Notes: generated by a model from the sequence alone, not told the origin. Shown: positions 10,056 through 18,893, counted from the first letter of the stretch. The stretch: 64,000 nt of DNA from Leifsonia poae (GCF_027921845.1 NZ_BSEN01000001.1:306014-370013), one strand, 5' to 3'. Program-made: numbers and translations.

Positions 10056-11108
10056 GTGCCCGAGACCTCGCCCGCCTCCGTCGACCTCTCCGCCCTCTCG
10101 AGCCCGGTCTCGAAAGACGAGGCCGCGCAGTTCCGCAGCGCAGCGCGCGCATCCGGCGGCCGGTGGCCATCGCCCGGGATGCCGTTCATCGTGCTCATCG
10201 CGTGGATCCTCGCCGCGATCGTCGTGCTCGGCGTGCTGCTGCCGTCGCTCGCCGACGCGAATCCGGTCGGCGCCGTCGTCGCCCTGCTCGTGGCCGCCGC
10301 CATCGTCGTCGGGCTCATCACCGCCCGGATCGTCACCTCGCGACAGCGCTGGGCAACCTGGCTGCGGCTCGACCGTTTCGCCCGCGCCAACGGGATGGTC
10401 TTCACCGCTCAGGCCGACGCCCCCGCCTATCCGGGTTCGATCTTTCAGGTGGGCACGGAGCGCATCCTCCTGAACCGGCTCACGACGGCCGCGGGCAACC
10501 CGGGGCGCTTCACCGACCTGGCCACCTATCGCTACGTGACCGGGTCCGGAAAATCCCGCGAGGTGCACACCTGGGGCTACCTCGCCATCCGACTCGACCA
10601 CACGCTCCCCCACATCGTGCTGGATGCGCGTAGCAACAATGGACTCTTCGGCGCGACGAACCTGCCTGCCGAGTTCTCCCGGTCGCAGAGGCTCTCGCTC
10701 GAAGGCGACTTCGACCGCTACTTCACGCTGTATTGCCCGAAGGACTACGAGCGCGACGCCCTCTACCTGCTCACTCCGGATCTGATGGCGCTGCTGATCG
10801 ACGAGGCGCAGGACTTCGACGTCGAGATCGTCGACGACTGGATGTTCGTCTACTCCATGCAGGCACTTGAGCTGTCGTCCCCGGGCGTCGCGCGCCGGAT
10901 GTTCCGCATCCTGTCGACCGTCGGGGCGAAGGCGACCGGCCGCGCGGAGCGGTACGGAGACGACCACGCCGGCTCCGTCGCCGGCGTGGTCGTCGCACCC
11001 GGCGGACGTCGACTTCGTCGCGCCTTTCCGGCGCTCGGGCTCGTGGTCGCTGCGGTCATCGCCCTGTGGTGGCTCGTGCCTCTGTTGTGGGGTCAAATGC
11101 AACCTTAG
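10056..11108 (+). CDS. Membrane protein of unknown function
   Basis: A 350-residue protein conserved in style with actinobacterial membrane-anchored hypotheticals. Two helices near residues 43-85 (FIVLIAWILAAIVVLGVLLP and the next) are followed by a large soluble domain containing DLATYRYVTGSGKSREVHTWGY-type strands. A final C-terminal helix (ALGLVVAAVIALWWLVPLLW) ends the protein. The start is GTG 10056; a TAAGGT -10-like hexamer ends about 7 bp before it, so translation may be leaderless. The last bases overlap the first ArsR-type operator at 11098. No enzyme motif recognised. Confidence 0.75.
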   Translation: MPETSPASVDLSALSSPVSKDEAAQFRSAARASGGRWPSPGMPFIVLIAWILAAIVVLGVLLPSLADANPVGAVVALLVAAAIVVGLITARIVTSRQRWATWLRLDRFARANGMVFTAQADAPAYPGSIFQVGTERILLNRLTTAAGNPGRFTDLATYRYVTGSGKSREVHTWGYLAIRLDHTLPHIVLDARSNNGLFGATNLPAEFSRSQRLSLEGDFDRYFTLYCPKDYERDALYLLTPDLMALLIDEAQDFDVEIVDDWMFVYSMQALELSSPGVARRMFRILSTVGAKATGRAERYGDDHAGSVAGVVVAPGGRRLRRAFPALGLVVAAVIALWWLVPLLWGQMQP

Positions 11109-11148
11109 GGTTGCATGTGCTTCTGAATGGTGCAACTATGTGGTTGCA
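11098..11148 (+). promoter_or_regulatory. Twin operators for the SRPBCC-ArsR operon
   Basis: Two 18-bp sites of the form TGCAAC-N6-GTTGCA lie at 11098-11115 and 11131-11148, 33 bp (about three helical turns) apart. They lie upstream of ATG 11174. Perfect arms in both copies and an ArsR gene in the operon support autoregulation. Confidence 0.75.
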
Positions 11149-11173
11149 GCATTCAACCGAAAGGACCAGAATC

Positions 11174-11653
11174 ATGACCGTGACCTCCAACGAACCCTCC
11201 GTCGTCGACGCCGGCGAATTCACCGTGCGCCGCACCATCGGAATCGCCGCGCCGCTCGAGAAGGTGTGGGCCGCCATCACCGAACCGGCGCTCATCTCCC
11301 AGTGGTTCCCGCAGCGGGCGACACTCGACGGCTCCGGCGCGGGCGCCACGGGCGTCTTCAGCTGGGACGACTACGGCGACGTGCCATTCGTGATCGAAGA
11401 GCTCGACGAGCCCCGGATGATCGCCTACCGCTGGGGCAACTCGGACCCGGCCGGCGCCGCGCAGGTCGACCGCGACCACTCCACCGTGTTCCGCTTCACC
11501 GTGGAGCCGCTCGACGACGGCGGCACCCGCCTGACGGTCGTCGAGACCGGCTTCGACACTCTGGCCGACCCCGCCGCCGGCATGGAGAGCAACCGCGGCG
11601 GCTGGAACTCCGAGCTGGACGAGCTGGTCGCCTACCTCGAGGGCGGCGCGTGA
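11174..11653 (+). CDS. SRPBCC (AHSA1-like/START superfamily) protein
   Basis: A 159-residue cytosolic protein with the AHSA1-like fold: VRRTIGIAAPLEKVWAAITE near the N-terminus, WFPQRATLDG, and VEPLDDGGTRLTVVETGF. Such proteins bind hydrophobic small molecules, and a frequent genomic partner is an ArsR regulator. ATG 11174 follows AAGGACCAGA. A longer frame from 11066 would run through both operators and is rejected. It ends in a GTGA overlap with the ArsR gene, so the pair is co-translated. Confidence 0.88.
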   Translation: MTVTSNEPSVVDAGEFTVRRTIGIAAPLEKVWAAITEPALISQWFPQRATLDGSGAGATGVFSWDDYGDVPFVIEELDEPRMIAYRWGNSDPAGAAQVDRDHSTVFRFTVEPLDDGGTRLTVVETGFDTLADPAAGMESNRGGWNSELDELVAYLEGGA

Positions 11654-11967
11654 CCTCGACCACCCTCGTTCCCGTGTTCGCGGCTCTCGGCGACGAGACC
11701 CGCTGGAGCATCCTGGTGGCTCTCGGCGAGGGCGACGCGTCCGCGTCCGCCCTCGCCGGGCGCCTCCCGGTGACCCGGCAGGCCATCGCCAAGCACCTCG
11801 CCGTCTTGGAGGCGGCGGGGCTGGTGGAGTCCGTGCGGGTCGGCCGCGAACTGCGGTACCGCGTGCTCGGCGCGCAGCTGGCGGAGACGGCACGCCGCCT
11901 CGACGAGATCGGCGCCGAATGGGACCGCCGCCTCGCGGCGATCAAGCGGATCGCCGAGGGCTTGTAG
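11650..11967 (+). CDS. ArsR-family winged-helix regulator
   Basis: A 105-residue DNA-binding protein with the ArsR fold: FAALGDETRWSILVALGEGD, then the recognition helix in RLPVTRQAIAKHLAVLEAAG and a wing (VRVGRELRYRV). No metal-binding CxC is seen, so it is of the SRPBCC-partner type rather than an arsenic sensor. GTG 11650 overlaps the upstream TGA. Likely binds the twin TGCAAC-N6-GTTGCA sites and represses its own operon. Confidence 0.9.
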   Translation: MTSTTLVPVFAALGDETRWSILVALGEGDASASALAGRLPVTRQAIAKHLAVLEAAGLVESVRVGRELRYRVLGAQLAETARRLDEIGAEWDRRLAAIKRIAEGL

Positions 11968-11988
11968 CCGCGCGCGGCTGGCCATCCT

Positions 11989-12049
11989 CGCGAGAGGTGC
12001 CGAATGTGCGCCATTCCACCCGAATGGCGCACATTCGGCACCTCTCGCG
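11989..12049. terminator. Perfect 27-bp-arm palindrome between convergent genes
   Basis: Arms 11989-12015 and 12023-12049 are exact complements, separated by a 7-nt loop. There is no T-tract. It lies between the ends of the ArsR gene and the convergent TetR gene, so a bidirectional transcription stop is plausible. The inner half, GAGAGGTGCCGAATGT, is shared with the palindromes at 3941-4419, marking it as a dispersed repeat family. Confidence 0.75.
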
Positions 12050-12058
12050 CGCTCGGGT

Positions 12059-12781
12059 TCAGGCGAGGTTGGCGAGGAGCTGGCCGACGGTGAAGTCGAA
12101 GCGCTCGTGGCCGGTGCCCGAGGTCAGCTCGGCAGCGTAGCGCCGCGTCTGCGGGAACCGGTCGGCGGGCAGCGCGGTGAAGCGGCGCACCACCTCGTCG
12201 CGCTCCTCGCGGGTGACGAACCAGGCGTCCTCCTCGTGCCCCCTCCGCTGCGAGACCAGCGAGAGTTCCAGCGCGTAGACGCCCACGTAGAGGAAGAGGG
12301 CGTCGATCGTCCATGCCGCCTCGTGCGGTTCGACGCCGCCCGCGATAAGGATGGCCAGCATCCCTTCGTTGATCCGCAGCACGTCGAGATTGGTCACGAT
12401 CATGGACAGCGCCGCACGCGAGACGCCCGGGTACGCCAGGTACTGATCACGCAGTTGCGCGCAGACGTCGGCGATCTGCTCACGCCAGGTGTCGGAGTCC
12501 GGCTCGGGCAGCACCAGCTGGTTGCAGAGCCGGCCGATGATCAGCTCGTCGATGTCGGCCTTGTTGACCACGTGCGCGTAGAGCGAGGCCGGACCCGTAT
12601 CGAGCAGAGCCGCGACGCTCCGCATGGTCAGAGCGTCGTAGCCCTGGGTGGCGACGATCTCGAGTGCGGCATCCGTGATGCGCTCGACGGTGATCGGCTG
12701 CTTGCGGGGCGCCTCCGCCACGGCGGCGTCGCCTGACGGGGCGTGGCGGGCGGCGCGGCGCTGTTTCGGATCGGCGGACAT
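12059..12781 (-). CDS. TetR-family regulator of the adjacent MFS exporter
   Basis: A 240-residue regulator from ATG 12781; the frame opens further upstream but that would cover the divergent promoter. The HTH is ITDAALEIVATQGYDALTMR followed by AALLDTGPASLYAHVVNKAD (residues about 35-75). The long C-terminal domain is of the TetR_C tetracycline-repressor type. It diverges from the MFS exporter at 12955 across a gap with CGAAC-type palindromes, which fits ligand-relieved repression of an efflux pump. Confidence 0.88.
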   Translation of the reverse strand: MSADPKQRRAARHAPSGDAAVAEAPRKQPITVERITDAALEIVATQGYDALTMRSVAALLDTGPASLYAHVVNKADIDELIIGRLCNQLVLPEPDSDTWREQIADVCAQLRDQYLAYPGVSRAALSMIVTNLDVLRINEGMLAILIAGGVEPHEAAWTIDALFLYVGVYALELSLVSQRRGHEEDAWFVTREERDEVVRRFTALPADRFPQTRRYAAELTSGTGHERFDFTVGQLLANLA

Positions 12782-12796
12782 GGTGCTCAGTCTAGC

Positions 12797-12856
12797 TTGA
12801 CACGAACGCTGTTCCAAGCGTATAACTGTGTTCGTACTCAACGAACAGTGTTCGTT
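12797..12856 (+). promoter_or_regulatory. Consensus promoter with TetR operators for MFS exporter
   Basis: TTGACA (12797-12802), an 18-bp spacer and TATAAC (12821-12826) form a near-consensus promoter facing the exporter. The spacer contains CGAAC-GC-TGTTC (12803-12814). AACGAACA-G-TGTTCGTT (12840-12856) is a perfect palindrome around the expected start site. Both suit the divergent TetR protein. Confidence 0.75.
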
Positions 12857-12954
12857 CACGACTTCCGACATCGCCGCCCTCTGTATCTCGAAGCCCGGCG
12901 CGTGTCGCGCATCCACACGCCGACTTCCCCCCTCACCCTCCGGAAGGAGCGCCC

Positions 12955-14466
12955 ATGAGCGCCCACCGTCACGACGACCTCCCCCAGTCCCCCCGTTCAC
13001 CCCAGTCCACGCATTCGCCCCAGTCCGCTCGACCGCCGCAGCCCCGCCGCTCGCCGCAGTCCCTGCGCGAGGCGTGGCTGGCCCTGACCGGCCTGTCCGC
13101 CGTCTTCCTCTTCGAGATGCTGGACAACTCCATCCTGAACGTCGCCCTGCCGACGATCGGACGCGACCTGCACGCGTCGACCATCGCTCTGCAGTGGGTG
13201 ACCGGCGCCTACGCCGTCGTGTTCGGCGGCCTGATGCTGGTCTTCGGCGCGATCGCCGACCGGTTCGGCCGCCGGCGGATCATGCTGCTCGGGCTGACGC
13301 TGCTCGGCATCGCTAGCCTGGCGACCGCCTTCGTCACGACCGCCGAGGAACTGATCATCGTGCGCGCCGCCATGGGTGTCGCCGCGGCGATGACCACCCC
13401 CGGATCCATGGCGCTGGCCTTCCGCCTCTTCGACACGGAGAGCCTGCGCGTGCGCGCACTGACCGTCATCACGACCGTCGGACTCGTCGGCCTCGCGATC
13501 GGCCCGACTGTCGGCGGCCTCGTGCTCGCGATCGCTCCGTGGCAGGTGCTGCTGCTCGTGAACGTTCCGGTCGCCATCCTGGCGATCATCGGCGTGCGTT
13601 TCGGCATCGCCGCGGACGACGCCGCCGACCTGCACCGTGATCCCGTGGATGTCGCGGGCGCCGTGCTGGGCACCGCGACGATCGTGCTCGCCCTCATCGC
13701 GCCGACGCTCTTCGTGAACGAGGGCGCCGGCTCGTGGGTGCCGTGGACCGTCACCGCGGCCGCCGTCGTCGCCGCGGTGCTCTTCGTGATCCGGGAGCGC
13801 ACGGCACGCCATCCGCTGCTCGATCTCGCACTCATCGGCCGCCCGCTCGTCGCCAGCGGCCTGGCTTTCAAGGCCGCCGCCGGACTCGCGACCGCCGGCA
13901 TGGGCTACCTGGTCACCCTGCAGTTGCAGCTCGCGTGGGGGTGGCCGCCCGCGCTGGCCGCGCTCGGGATGCTCCCCCAGGTCATCGTGCTCGTCGCCGC
14001 CGGCCCCTTCATCAACCCCTTCGTCGAACGCGTCGGCCTCGAGCGGTCCGCGTGGATCAGCGCGATCGCGGTCGTCGCCGGCCTCGCCGTCTACACGTTG
14101 CTCGGCGGCTCCGGCTACGTCTGGGTCGCACTCTCACTCGCGCTCGTGGCGGCCGGGATGCGCGTGGTCGGCGTCGTCGCCGGCGTCAACGTGCTCCGCG
14201 GCCTCCCCGAGAACCGCACCACTATCGGTGCCGCCCTGGTCGACACCGCGACCGAGGTCTCGTCGGGCGTCGGCCTCGCCGTGACGGGCACGATCCTCGC
14301 GGCCCTCTTCACCGGGGACATCGCCTCGGCGCACTGGAGCTCGCAGCAGGCGGCGGAGTTCCAGGCCGCTGTGACGATCGCCGGGGCGACGCTGACCGTC
14401 GTGGCCGGTGTGCTCGTCGGGTGGGCGATCGTACGATCGCGGAGGGCCGCAGCGCGCGCCGGATAG
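12955..14466 (+). CDS. MFS transporter, DHA2 (EmrB/QacA-like) drug exporter
   Basis: Proton-driven multidrug efflux permease of 503 residues with about 14 predicted helices. A cytoplasmic leader of SPQS/PPQ repeats precedes TM1 (LTGLSAVFLFEMLDNSILNV), which carries the DHA2 acidic motif (D near residue 56). The loop 2-3 signature ADRFGRRRIMLLG follows, and motif C-like GLAIGPTVGG is in TM5. It has an RBS (GGAAGGAG) before ATG 12955. Divergent TetR gene and operators indicate inducible export; substrate unknown. Confidence 0.9.
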   Translation: MSAHRHDDLPQSPRSPQSTHSPQSARPPQPRRSPQSLREAWLALTGLSAVFLFEMLDNSILNVALPTIGRDLHASTIALQWVTGAYAVVFGGLMLVFGAIADRFGRRRIMLLGLTLLGIASLATAFVTTAEELIIVRAAMGVAAAMTTPGSMALAFRLFDTESLRVRALTVITTVGLVGLAIGPTVGGLVLAIAPWQVLLLVNVPVAILAIIGVRFGIAADDAADLHRDPVDVAGAVLGTATIVLALIAPTLFVNEGAGSWVPWTVTAAAVVAAVLFVIRERTARHPLLDLALIGRPLVASGLAFKAAAGLATAGMGYLVTLQLQLAWGWPPALAALGMLPQVIVLVAAGPFINPFVERVGLERSAWISAIAVVAGLAVYTLLGGSGYVWVALSLALVAAGMRVVGVVAGVNVLRGLPENRTTIGAALVDTATEVSSGVGLAVTGTILAALFTGDIASAHWSSQQAAEFQAAVTIAGATLTVVAGVLVGWAIVRSRRAAARAG

Positions 14467-14568
14467 CCGCGTGCCCGACGGCGGGAAGCGCGTAGCATCC
14501 GGAGACGGAATCGATCGCCGACACATCGCTGTCGCAGTCGAGTACGGGCCGGATGCGAGGATGCTGTC

Positions 14569-15105
14569 ATGCCGTCCTCCCAGTCACTGAGCGAGGCCGA
14601 TCGCCGTCTGGTCGCGACGTGGGCGGCGGACTGCGCTGAGCGCGTCCTGGTCGTGTTCGAGACAGAGGCTCCGAACGACGATCGACCACGGGACGCCATC
14701 GCCCGCACGCGTGCGTTTGCCCGGGGCGAACTCGATGCTGCCGGTGAGATCCGGCGGCGCTTTGTCGCCGGCCGGGCCGCGCAAGCCGTGAGCTCTCCCG
14801 CTGCCGTGGCGGCTGCGCGAGCGGCCGCACAAGCCGCTGGCGTCGCTCACATGGGCGCGCACGCTCTCGGCGCGGCTGCGTACGCCGCGAAGGCCGCCGG
14901 CCTGGCCGCTCCCGACCAGTCCACCGCCGTCGCCGGCGAGATCGCCTGGCAACTCGACCACATGAGCCCTGAGGTGAGGGCCGCGCTTCGGCAGCTGCCC
15001 CCACTCGGTGAGGACTCGGCGGGGCCACTGGGCCCCGGACTGCTCACGTCGGGCGTCCTCGGCTCGACCATCCGCACGATTCAGGCAGCCGTCGCCGCCT
15101 CGTGA
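14569..15105 (+). CDS. Imm-5-like putative immunity protein
   Basis: A 178-residue, Ala-rich, mostly helical cytosolic protein. The segment LVATWAADCAERVLVVFE followed by DDRPRDAIARTRAFARGE and the AAARAAAQAAGVAHMGAHALGAAAYA helix matches the pattern of proteins labelled Imm-5-like putative immunity proteins. No polymorphic toxin gene is adjacent, so this is an orphan. ATG 14569 is chosen; the 3' end abuts the convergent membrane protein gene with one base between stops. Confidence 0.7.
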   Translation: MPSSQSLSEADRRLVATWAADCAERVLVVFETEAPNDDRPRDAIARTRAFARGELDAAGEIRRRFVAGRAAQAVSSPAAVAAARAAAQAAGVAHMGAHALGAAAYAAKAAGLAAPDQSTAVAGEIAWQLDHMSPEVRAALRQLPPLGEDSAGPLGPGLLTSGVLGSTIRTIQAAVAAS

Positions 15106-15106
15106 T

Positions 15107-15340
15107 CTAGTCGGACGTCACGCGATCGTGATTGACCCCGGATCTCGGCCCCGAGTTCCCAGGGCGCACGTCATGCGGCGGCCAAGTGACCAGCAAGAAG
15201 GCCGAGATCGGGCCGAAGAAGAACGTCAGCACGAACCAGCTCCACGCGGACCGGTTTCGCGTTCTCGCATAGCCGCCCGCCAGGATCGCGACCGTCAACC
15301 AGAGCGCTGAGACCAAGGGCGTGATCGAAGAGTCCACCAT
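15107..15340 (-). CDS. Small two-helix membrane protein
   Basis: A 77-residue protein from ATG 15340. It has two hydrophobic segments (LVSALWLTVAILAGGYA and SWFVLTFFFGPISAFLLVTW) and a short polar tail. The pattern resembles PLD-nuclease-N-like or other small inner-membrane hypotheticals without a catalytic site. The upstream extension to 15520 is Arg/Pro-rich and is antisense to the DinB gene's leader, so it is rejected. Function unknown. Confidence 0.6.
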   Translation of the reverse strand: MVDSSITPLVSALWLTVAILAGGYARTRNRSAWSWFVLTFFFGPISAFLLVTWPPHDVRPGNSGPRSGVNHDRVTSD

Positions 15341-15447
15341 TTTCCGTACGCTATCACCGGCGCGGCCCGTTCCGTCGACACCCACCACCTCCGGTGTCCG
15401 CGGTCCGTGCGACCATTCACTCGACGAGCGAGTGAGCGGAGGCGGGC

Positions 15448-16644
15448 ATGCGGGGCGAGGCGACCGTGCTGCACGCCGACCTCGACGCGTTCTACGCCTC
15501 GGTCGAGCAGCGCGACGCACCCGCGCTGCGCGGCCGCCCGGTCATCGTCGGCGGCGGCGTGGTGCTGGCGGCGAGCTACGAGGCGAAGGCTCGGGGCGTG
15601 CGCACCGCGATGGGCGGCCGGCAGGCGCGCGACCTGTGCCCGGAGGCCGTTGTCGTCTCGCCGCGCATGGACGCGTATTCCACGGCGAGCAAGGACGTGT
15701 TCGCGATCTTCCGCGATACGACGCCGCTCGTGGAGGGGCTGTCGATCGACGAGGCGTTCCTCGAGGTCGGCGGGCTCCGGCGCATCGCGGGCACGCCCGA
15801 GCAGATCGCGATGCGCCTGCGGGAGCGAGTTCGGGCCGAGGTCGGTCTCGCCATCTCGGTCGGGATCGCGCGGACCAAGTTCCTCGCCAAGGTCGCGAGC
15901 GCGGTGAGCAAACCGGATGGGCTGCTCGTGGTCGAACCCGACCGGGAACAGGAGTTCCTGCTCCCGCTTCCGGTGGAAAGACTGTGGGGTGTCGGCGCCG
16001 TCACCGCGGAGAAGCTGCACCGGCTCGGCATCCGGTATGTCGGTCAGCTGGCGGAACTCGAAGAGGCGACGGCAGAACGGCTGCTCGGCAAGGCGACCGG
16101 CGCGCACCTGCACGCGCTGGCCCGGCTGCGGGATCCACGCCCGGTCGACACCACGAAGCGCCGCGGGTCCATCGGCTCCCAACGTGCGCTCGGAAGCCAC
16201 CCGCGCACGGCCGAGGAGCTCGACCTCATCCTCACCCAGATCGTCGATCGGCTCGCCCGCCGGCTCCGCGACGGTGACCGCACCTGCCGCACCATCGTGC
16301 TGCGCCTCCGCTTCGGCGACTTCGCCAGAGCCACGCGGTCGCGCACGCTCGGCTTCCCGTCAGACAGGACCTCCGTGCTGCTCACGATCGCCCGAAGCCT
16401 CCTCGCTGCGGCCCTCCCCGAGGTCACGGAACGCGGCATCACGCTCATCGGCATCTCGCTGTCGCAGCTGGGACGGTCCGACAGTTTCCAGCCCGAGCTG
16501 CCGATCGACTGGGAGGACGGGGCGCGCCTCGACACGGTGCTCGACGCCGTCCGCGATCGCTTCGGTGCGACATCCGTCGCTCGCGCCGCCCAACTCGGTC
16601 GCGACCCCGGCTGGTCGACCCCGCTGCTGCCCGAACACGAATGA
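15448..16644 (+). CDS. dinB: DNA polymerase IV (Y-family, DinB-like)
   Basis: Translesion polymerase of 398 residues. The palm begins with VLHADLDAFYASVEQ (metal-binding Asp residues 10 and 12) and has the catalytic LSIDEAFLEV (about residues 100-109). Fingers contain YEAKARGVRTAMG. HhH segments (LWGVGAVTAEKLHRLGI) and a little-finger domain follow. The protein ends at LLPEHE with no obvious beta-clamp motif. ATG 15448 directly precedes the first catalytic strand. Expected to bypass lesions and raise mutation rate; no SOS box was identified with confidence. Confidence 0.9.
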   Translation: MRGEATVLHADLDAFYASVEQRDAPALRGRPVIVGGGVVLAASYEAKARGVRTAMGGRQARDLCPEAVVVSPRMDAYSTASKDVFAIFRDTTPLVEGLSIDEAFLEVGGLRRIAGTPEQIAMRLRERVRAEVGLAISVGIARTKFLAKVASAVSKPDGLLVVEPDREQEFLLPLPVERLWGVGAVTAEKLHRLGIRYVGQLAELEEATAERLLGKATGAHLHALARLRDPRPVDTTKRRGSIGSQRALGSHPRTAEELDLILTQIVDRLARRLRDGDRTCRTIVLRLRFGDFARATRSRTLGFPSDRTSVLLTIARSLLAAALPEVTERGITLIGISLSQLGRSDSFQPELPIDWEDGARLDTVLDAVRDRFGATSVARAAQLGRDPGWSTPLLPEHE

Positions 16645-16671
16645 CGCGAGCCCATCCGGCGGCGAACGGGG

Positions 16672-17016
16672 CTAGCGGCCCTGGCGCTTCTTGAACGGCT
16701 TCGGCTGCCCCTTCACAGCGGGGGCGCGACCCTTGCCCTTCGAGGCTTTCGCCTTGCCGCCGGCCGGCTTGACCGGCTTCTCGACCGTGACGGGTGTCGC
16801 GGCGATCTCGTCCCGCGCCGTGACAAGAAACAGTTCTCCCGCCTTGGTCAGACGAGTGGTGGGCTCGCGGATGACTAGTGGAGTCCCCACCTCGTCTTCG
16901 AGCTTCGAAATCGACGAGTAGAGCGAGGCGAGCGGGATGTTCAGAGCGCGTGCTGCACGTGGAAAGTGCAGCTCCTCGGCCACGGCGACGAACCGGACGA
17001 GCAGGGTGATGTTCAT
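16672..17016 (-). CDS. Stand-alone LysR-type HTH protein with basic tail
   Basis: A 114-residue protein. Residues 1-65 match the LysR-type winged HTH (RFVAVAEELHFPRAARALNI, then LASLYSSISKLEDEVGTPLV and TKAGELFL). The effector domain is absent and replaced by a Lys/Pro/Gly-rich tail (KPVKPAGGKAKASKGKGR). ATG 17016 lies just before the HTH. The tail suggests non-specific DNA binding, as in nucleoid-type proteins. It may be a trimmed LysR or an independent small family. Confidence 0.7.
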   Translation of the reverse strand: MNITLLVRFVAVAEELHFPRAARALNIPLASLYSSISKLEDEVGTPLVIREPTTRLTKAGELFLVTARDEIAATPVTVEKPVKPAGGKAKASKGKGRAPAVKGQPKPFKKRQGR

Positions 17017-17114
17017 CCGCGGGACGTCCCGGTGCTGAACCAGTTCTTTGCCATCCCCCAAGACTAGGACGTCCACCGGCGGGCCCGGCCGGCTCAGTGC
17101 GTCCCAGCAGCCGA

Positions 17115-18833
17115 CTAGCTCTGGCCTTCGCGTCGCCGTTTCGCGTCGGCCTGTTCCGCCTCGACCGCCCGGTGGATGTTGCCGTGGATGTGGTCCGCCC
17201 CGATCAGGTCGATCACACCATCGCGCTCGAGCACGGCGCGGGGCGACGGCTTCAACCGGGTGAGGCGGAGATTCACACCGGCATCGCGGGCGAGAGCCAC
17301 GACATCCGTCAGCTTGGCCGCGCCCTGCGAGTCGATGAAGTTGATGCCCCCGCAGTCGATCACGATCCCGGTCAGTTCCGGGTTGGCGTGAATGACCTCC
17401 CGCAGATGGTCCTCCAGGGCATCGGCCGTGGCGAAGAAGAGGCCGCCGTCGAACCGGACCACTGCCACCCCGGGCACGATCTCGTCGCCGGGGAACGCGT
17501 CGACCTCGCGGAAGACCTGGGTGCCCCGCTCGCGACCGAGGGTCGGCATCTCCGGATGCGTGGCCACCGCGACCAGCCAGGCCAGCGACAGCCCGATCCC
17601 GATGATCACTCCGGCGAGCACGCCGAACACCAGTGTTGCGAGGAGGGCGACGATCGCGATCCAGAAGTCGACCTTCTTCACCCGGAAGAGCCGCCGCATC
17701 TCCGGAAGGTCCATCATCCCCATCACGACGGCCTCGATGATCAGCGCCCCGAGCACCGCCTTCGGCAGGTTCGAGAACAGTGGCGCCAGAAACAGCAGCG
17801 TGAGCAGCACCGTGACGCCCGAGGTCAGGGAGGCCACTCCGGTCTTCGCGCCGGAGCGGTCGTTCAACGAACTCGCGGACAGGCTGGTCGAGACGGGCAT
17901 CCCTTTGAACAGCCCAGCGGCGATGTTGGCCAGCGACTGTGCGACCGACTCCTGGTTGATGTCGATCTGGTAGCGGTGCTTCGCCGCGAACGTGCGCGCA
18001 TCGCCCGCGGTCTGCGAGAAGCCGATCATCACCAGCGCCACCGCGGCGAGCGCAACGGTTCCCGAGTGCTCCCACAGCTGCTGGAGATCCGGGACCTCCA
18101 GCGACGGCAGTCCGCGCGGCACGTCGCCCACCAGGGCCACGCCCTTGGTCCCGAGGTCGAACAGCGCCGCCGCGATCAGTCCACCCACCACGAGCACGAG
18201 CGCGCCCGGCACCCGTGGTGCGATCGCTCGGAGCCCGAAGACGACGACCAACGAGATCACGCCGACCAGCACCGTCGTCCCGTGCGCGTCGCCGAGGGTT
18301 CCGAACCAGGACCACAGTTCCTGGATGGGGTTGGCGCCGGTGGTCTTCGTGCCGGTGAGCTTGGGCAGTTCCCCGATCACGACATCGATCGCGGCACCGA
18401 AGAGGAAGCCGGTGACCACCGCACGCGACAGGAACTGCGCGATCCAGCCCATCTTGAACACGGCGAGAAGCAGAAACAGGATGCCCGACGCCAGCGTGAT
18501 CCCGGCGACGAACGATGCGACATCCTGCTCGCCCGTGATGCCCGCCGCGAGCACGGCACTTGCGGCCACCGCCGCCAGGCCCGAACTCGGACCCATCGAG
18601 ATCTGCCGCGAGGTTCCGAAGATCGCGTACGCCAGGGCGCCGGCGGCCGCCGCGTAGAGGCCGTTCTGCAGCGGAATGCCCGCGATCCCGGCGTACCCGA
18701 GGTTCTTCGGCACGATGAGGGCGGCGACGGTGACCCCGGCGATCAGGTCGCCGCGCAGCCACGAGCGGTCATAGTTGCGGAGCTGCCCGATGATCGGGAC
18801 CCGAGCGAGTCCTCGCCGCTGCGCCTTGGCCAT
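17115..18833 (-). CDS. SulP-family anion transporter with STAS domain
   Basis: Inner-membrane transporter of 572 residues from ATG 18833; an upstream ATG at 18884 adds only an unconserved leader. The signature GDLIAGVTVAALIVPKNLGYA and about 12 helices make up the SulP core. The C-terminal STAS domain (about residues 440-560) has VVRFDGGLFFATADALEDHL and INFIDSQGAAKL, with Ser at the usual phosphorylation or regulatory position. Typical substrates are sulfate, bicarbonate or dicarboxylates; which applies cannot be told. It is near but not clearly operonic with the reductase upstream. Confidence 0.9.
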   Translation of the reverse strand: MAKAQRRGLARVPIIGQLRNYDRSWLRGDLIAGVTVAALIVPKNLGYAGIAGIPLQNGLYAAAAGALAYAIFGTSRQISMGPSSGLAAVAASAVLAAGITGEQDVASFVAGITLASGILFLLLAVFKMGWIAQFLSRAVVTGFLFGAAIDVVIGELPKLTGTKTTGANPIQELWSWFGTLGDAHGTTVLVGVISLVVVFGLRAIAPRVPGALVLVVGGLIAAALFDLGTKGVALVGDVPRGLPSLEVPDLQQLWEHSGTVALAAVALVMIGFSQTAGDARTFAAKHRYQIDINQESVAQSLANIAAGLFKGMPVSTSLSASSLNDRSGAKTGVASLTSGVTVLLTLLFLAPLFSNLPKAVLGALIIEAVVMGMMDLPEMRRLFRVKKVDFWIAIVALLATLVFGVLAGVIIGIGLSLAWLVAVATHPEMPTLGRERGTQVFREVDAFPGDEIVPGVAVVRFDGGLFFATADALEDHLREVIHANPELTGIVIDCGGINFIDSQGAAKLTDVVALARDAGVNLRLTRLKPSPRAVLERDGVIDLIGADHIHGNIHRAVEAEQADAKRRREGQS

Positions 18834-18893
18834 GGGCCAGTCTTGCGCAACGGCGGCGGTTGCGCCAGAGGTCGAACCCCGCATCAGGCGATG

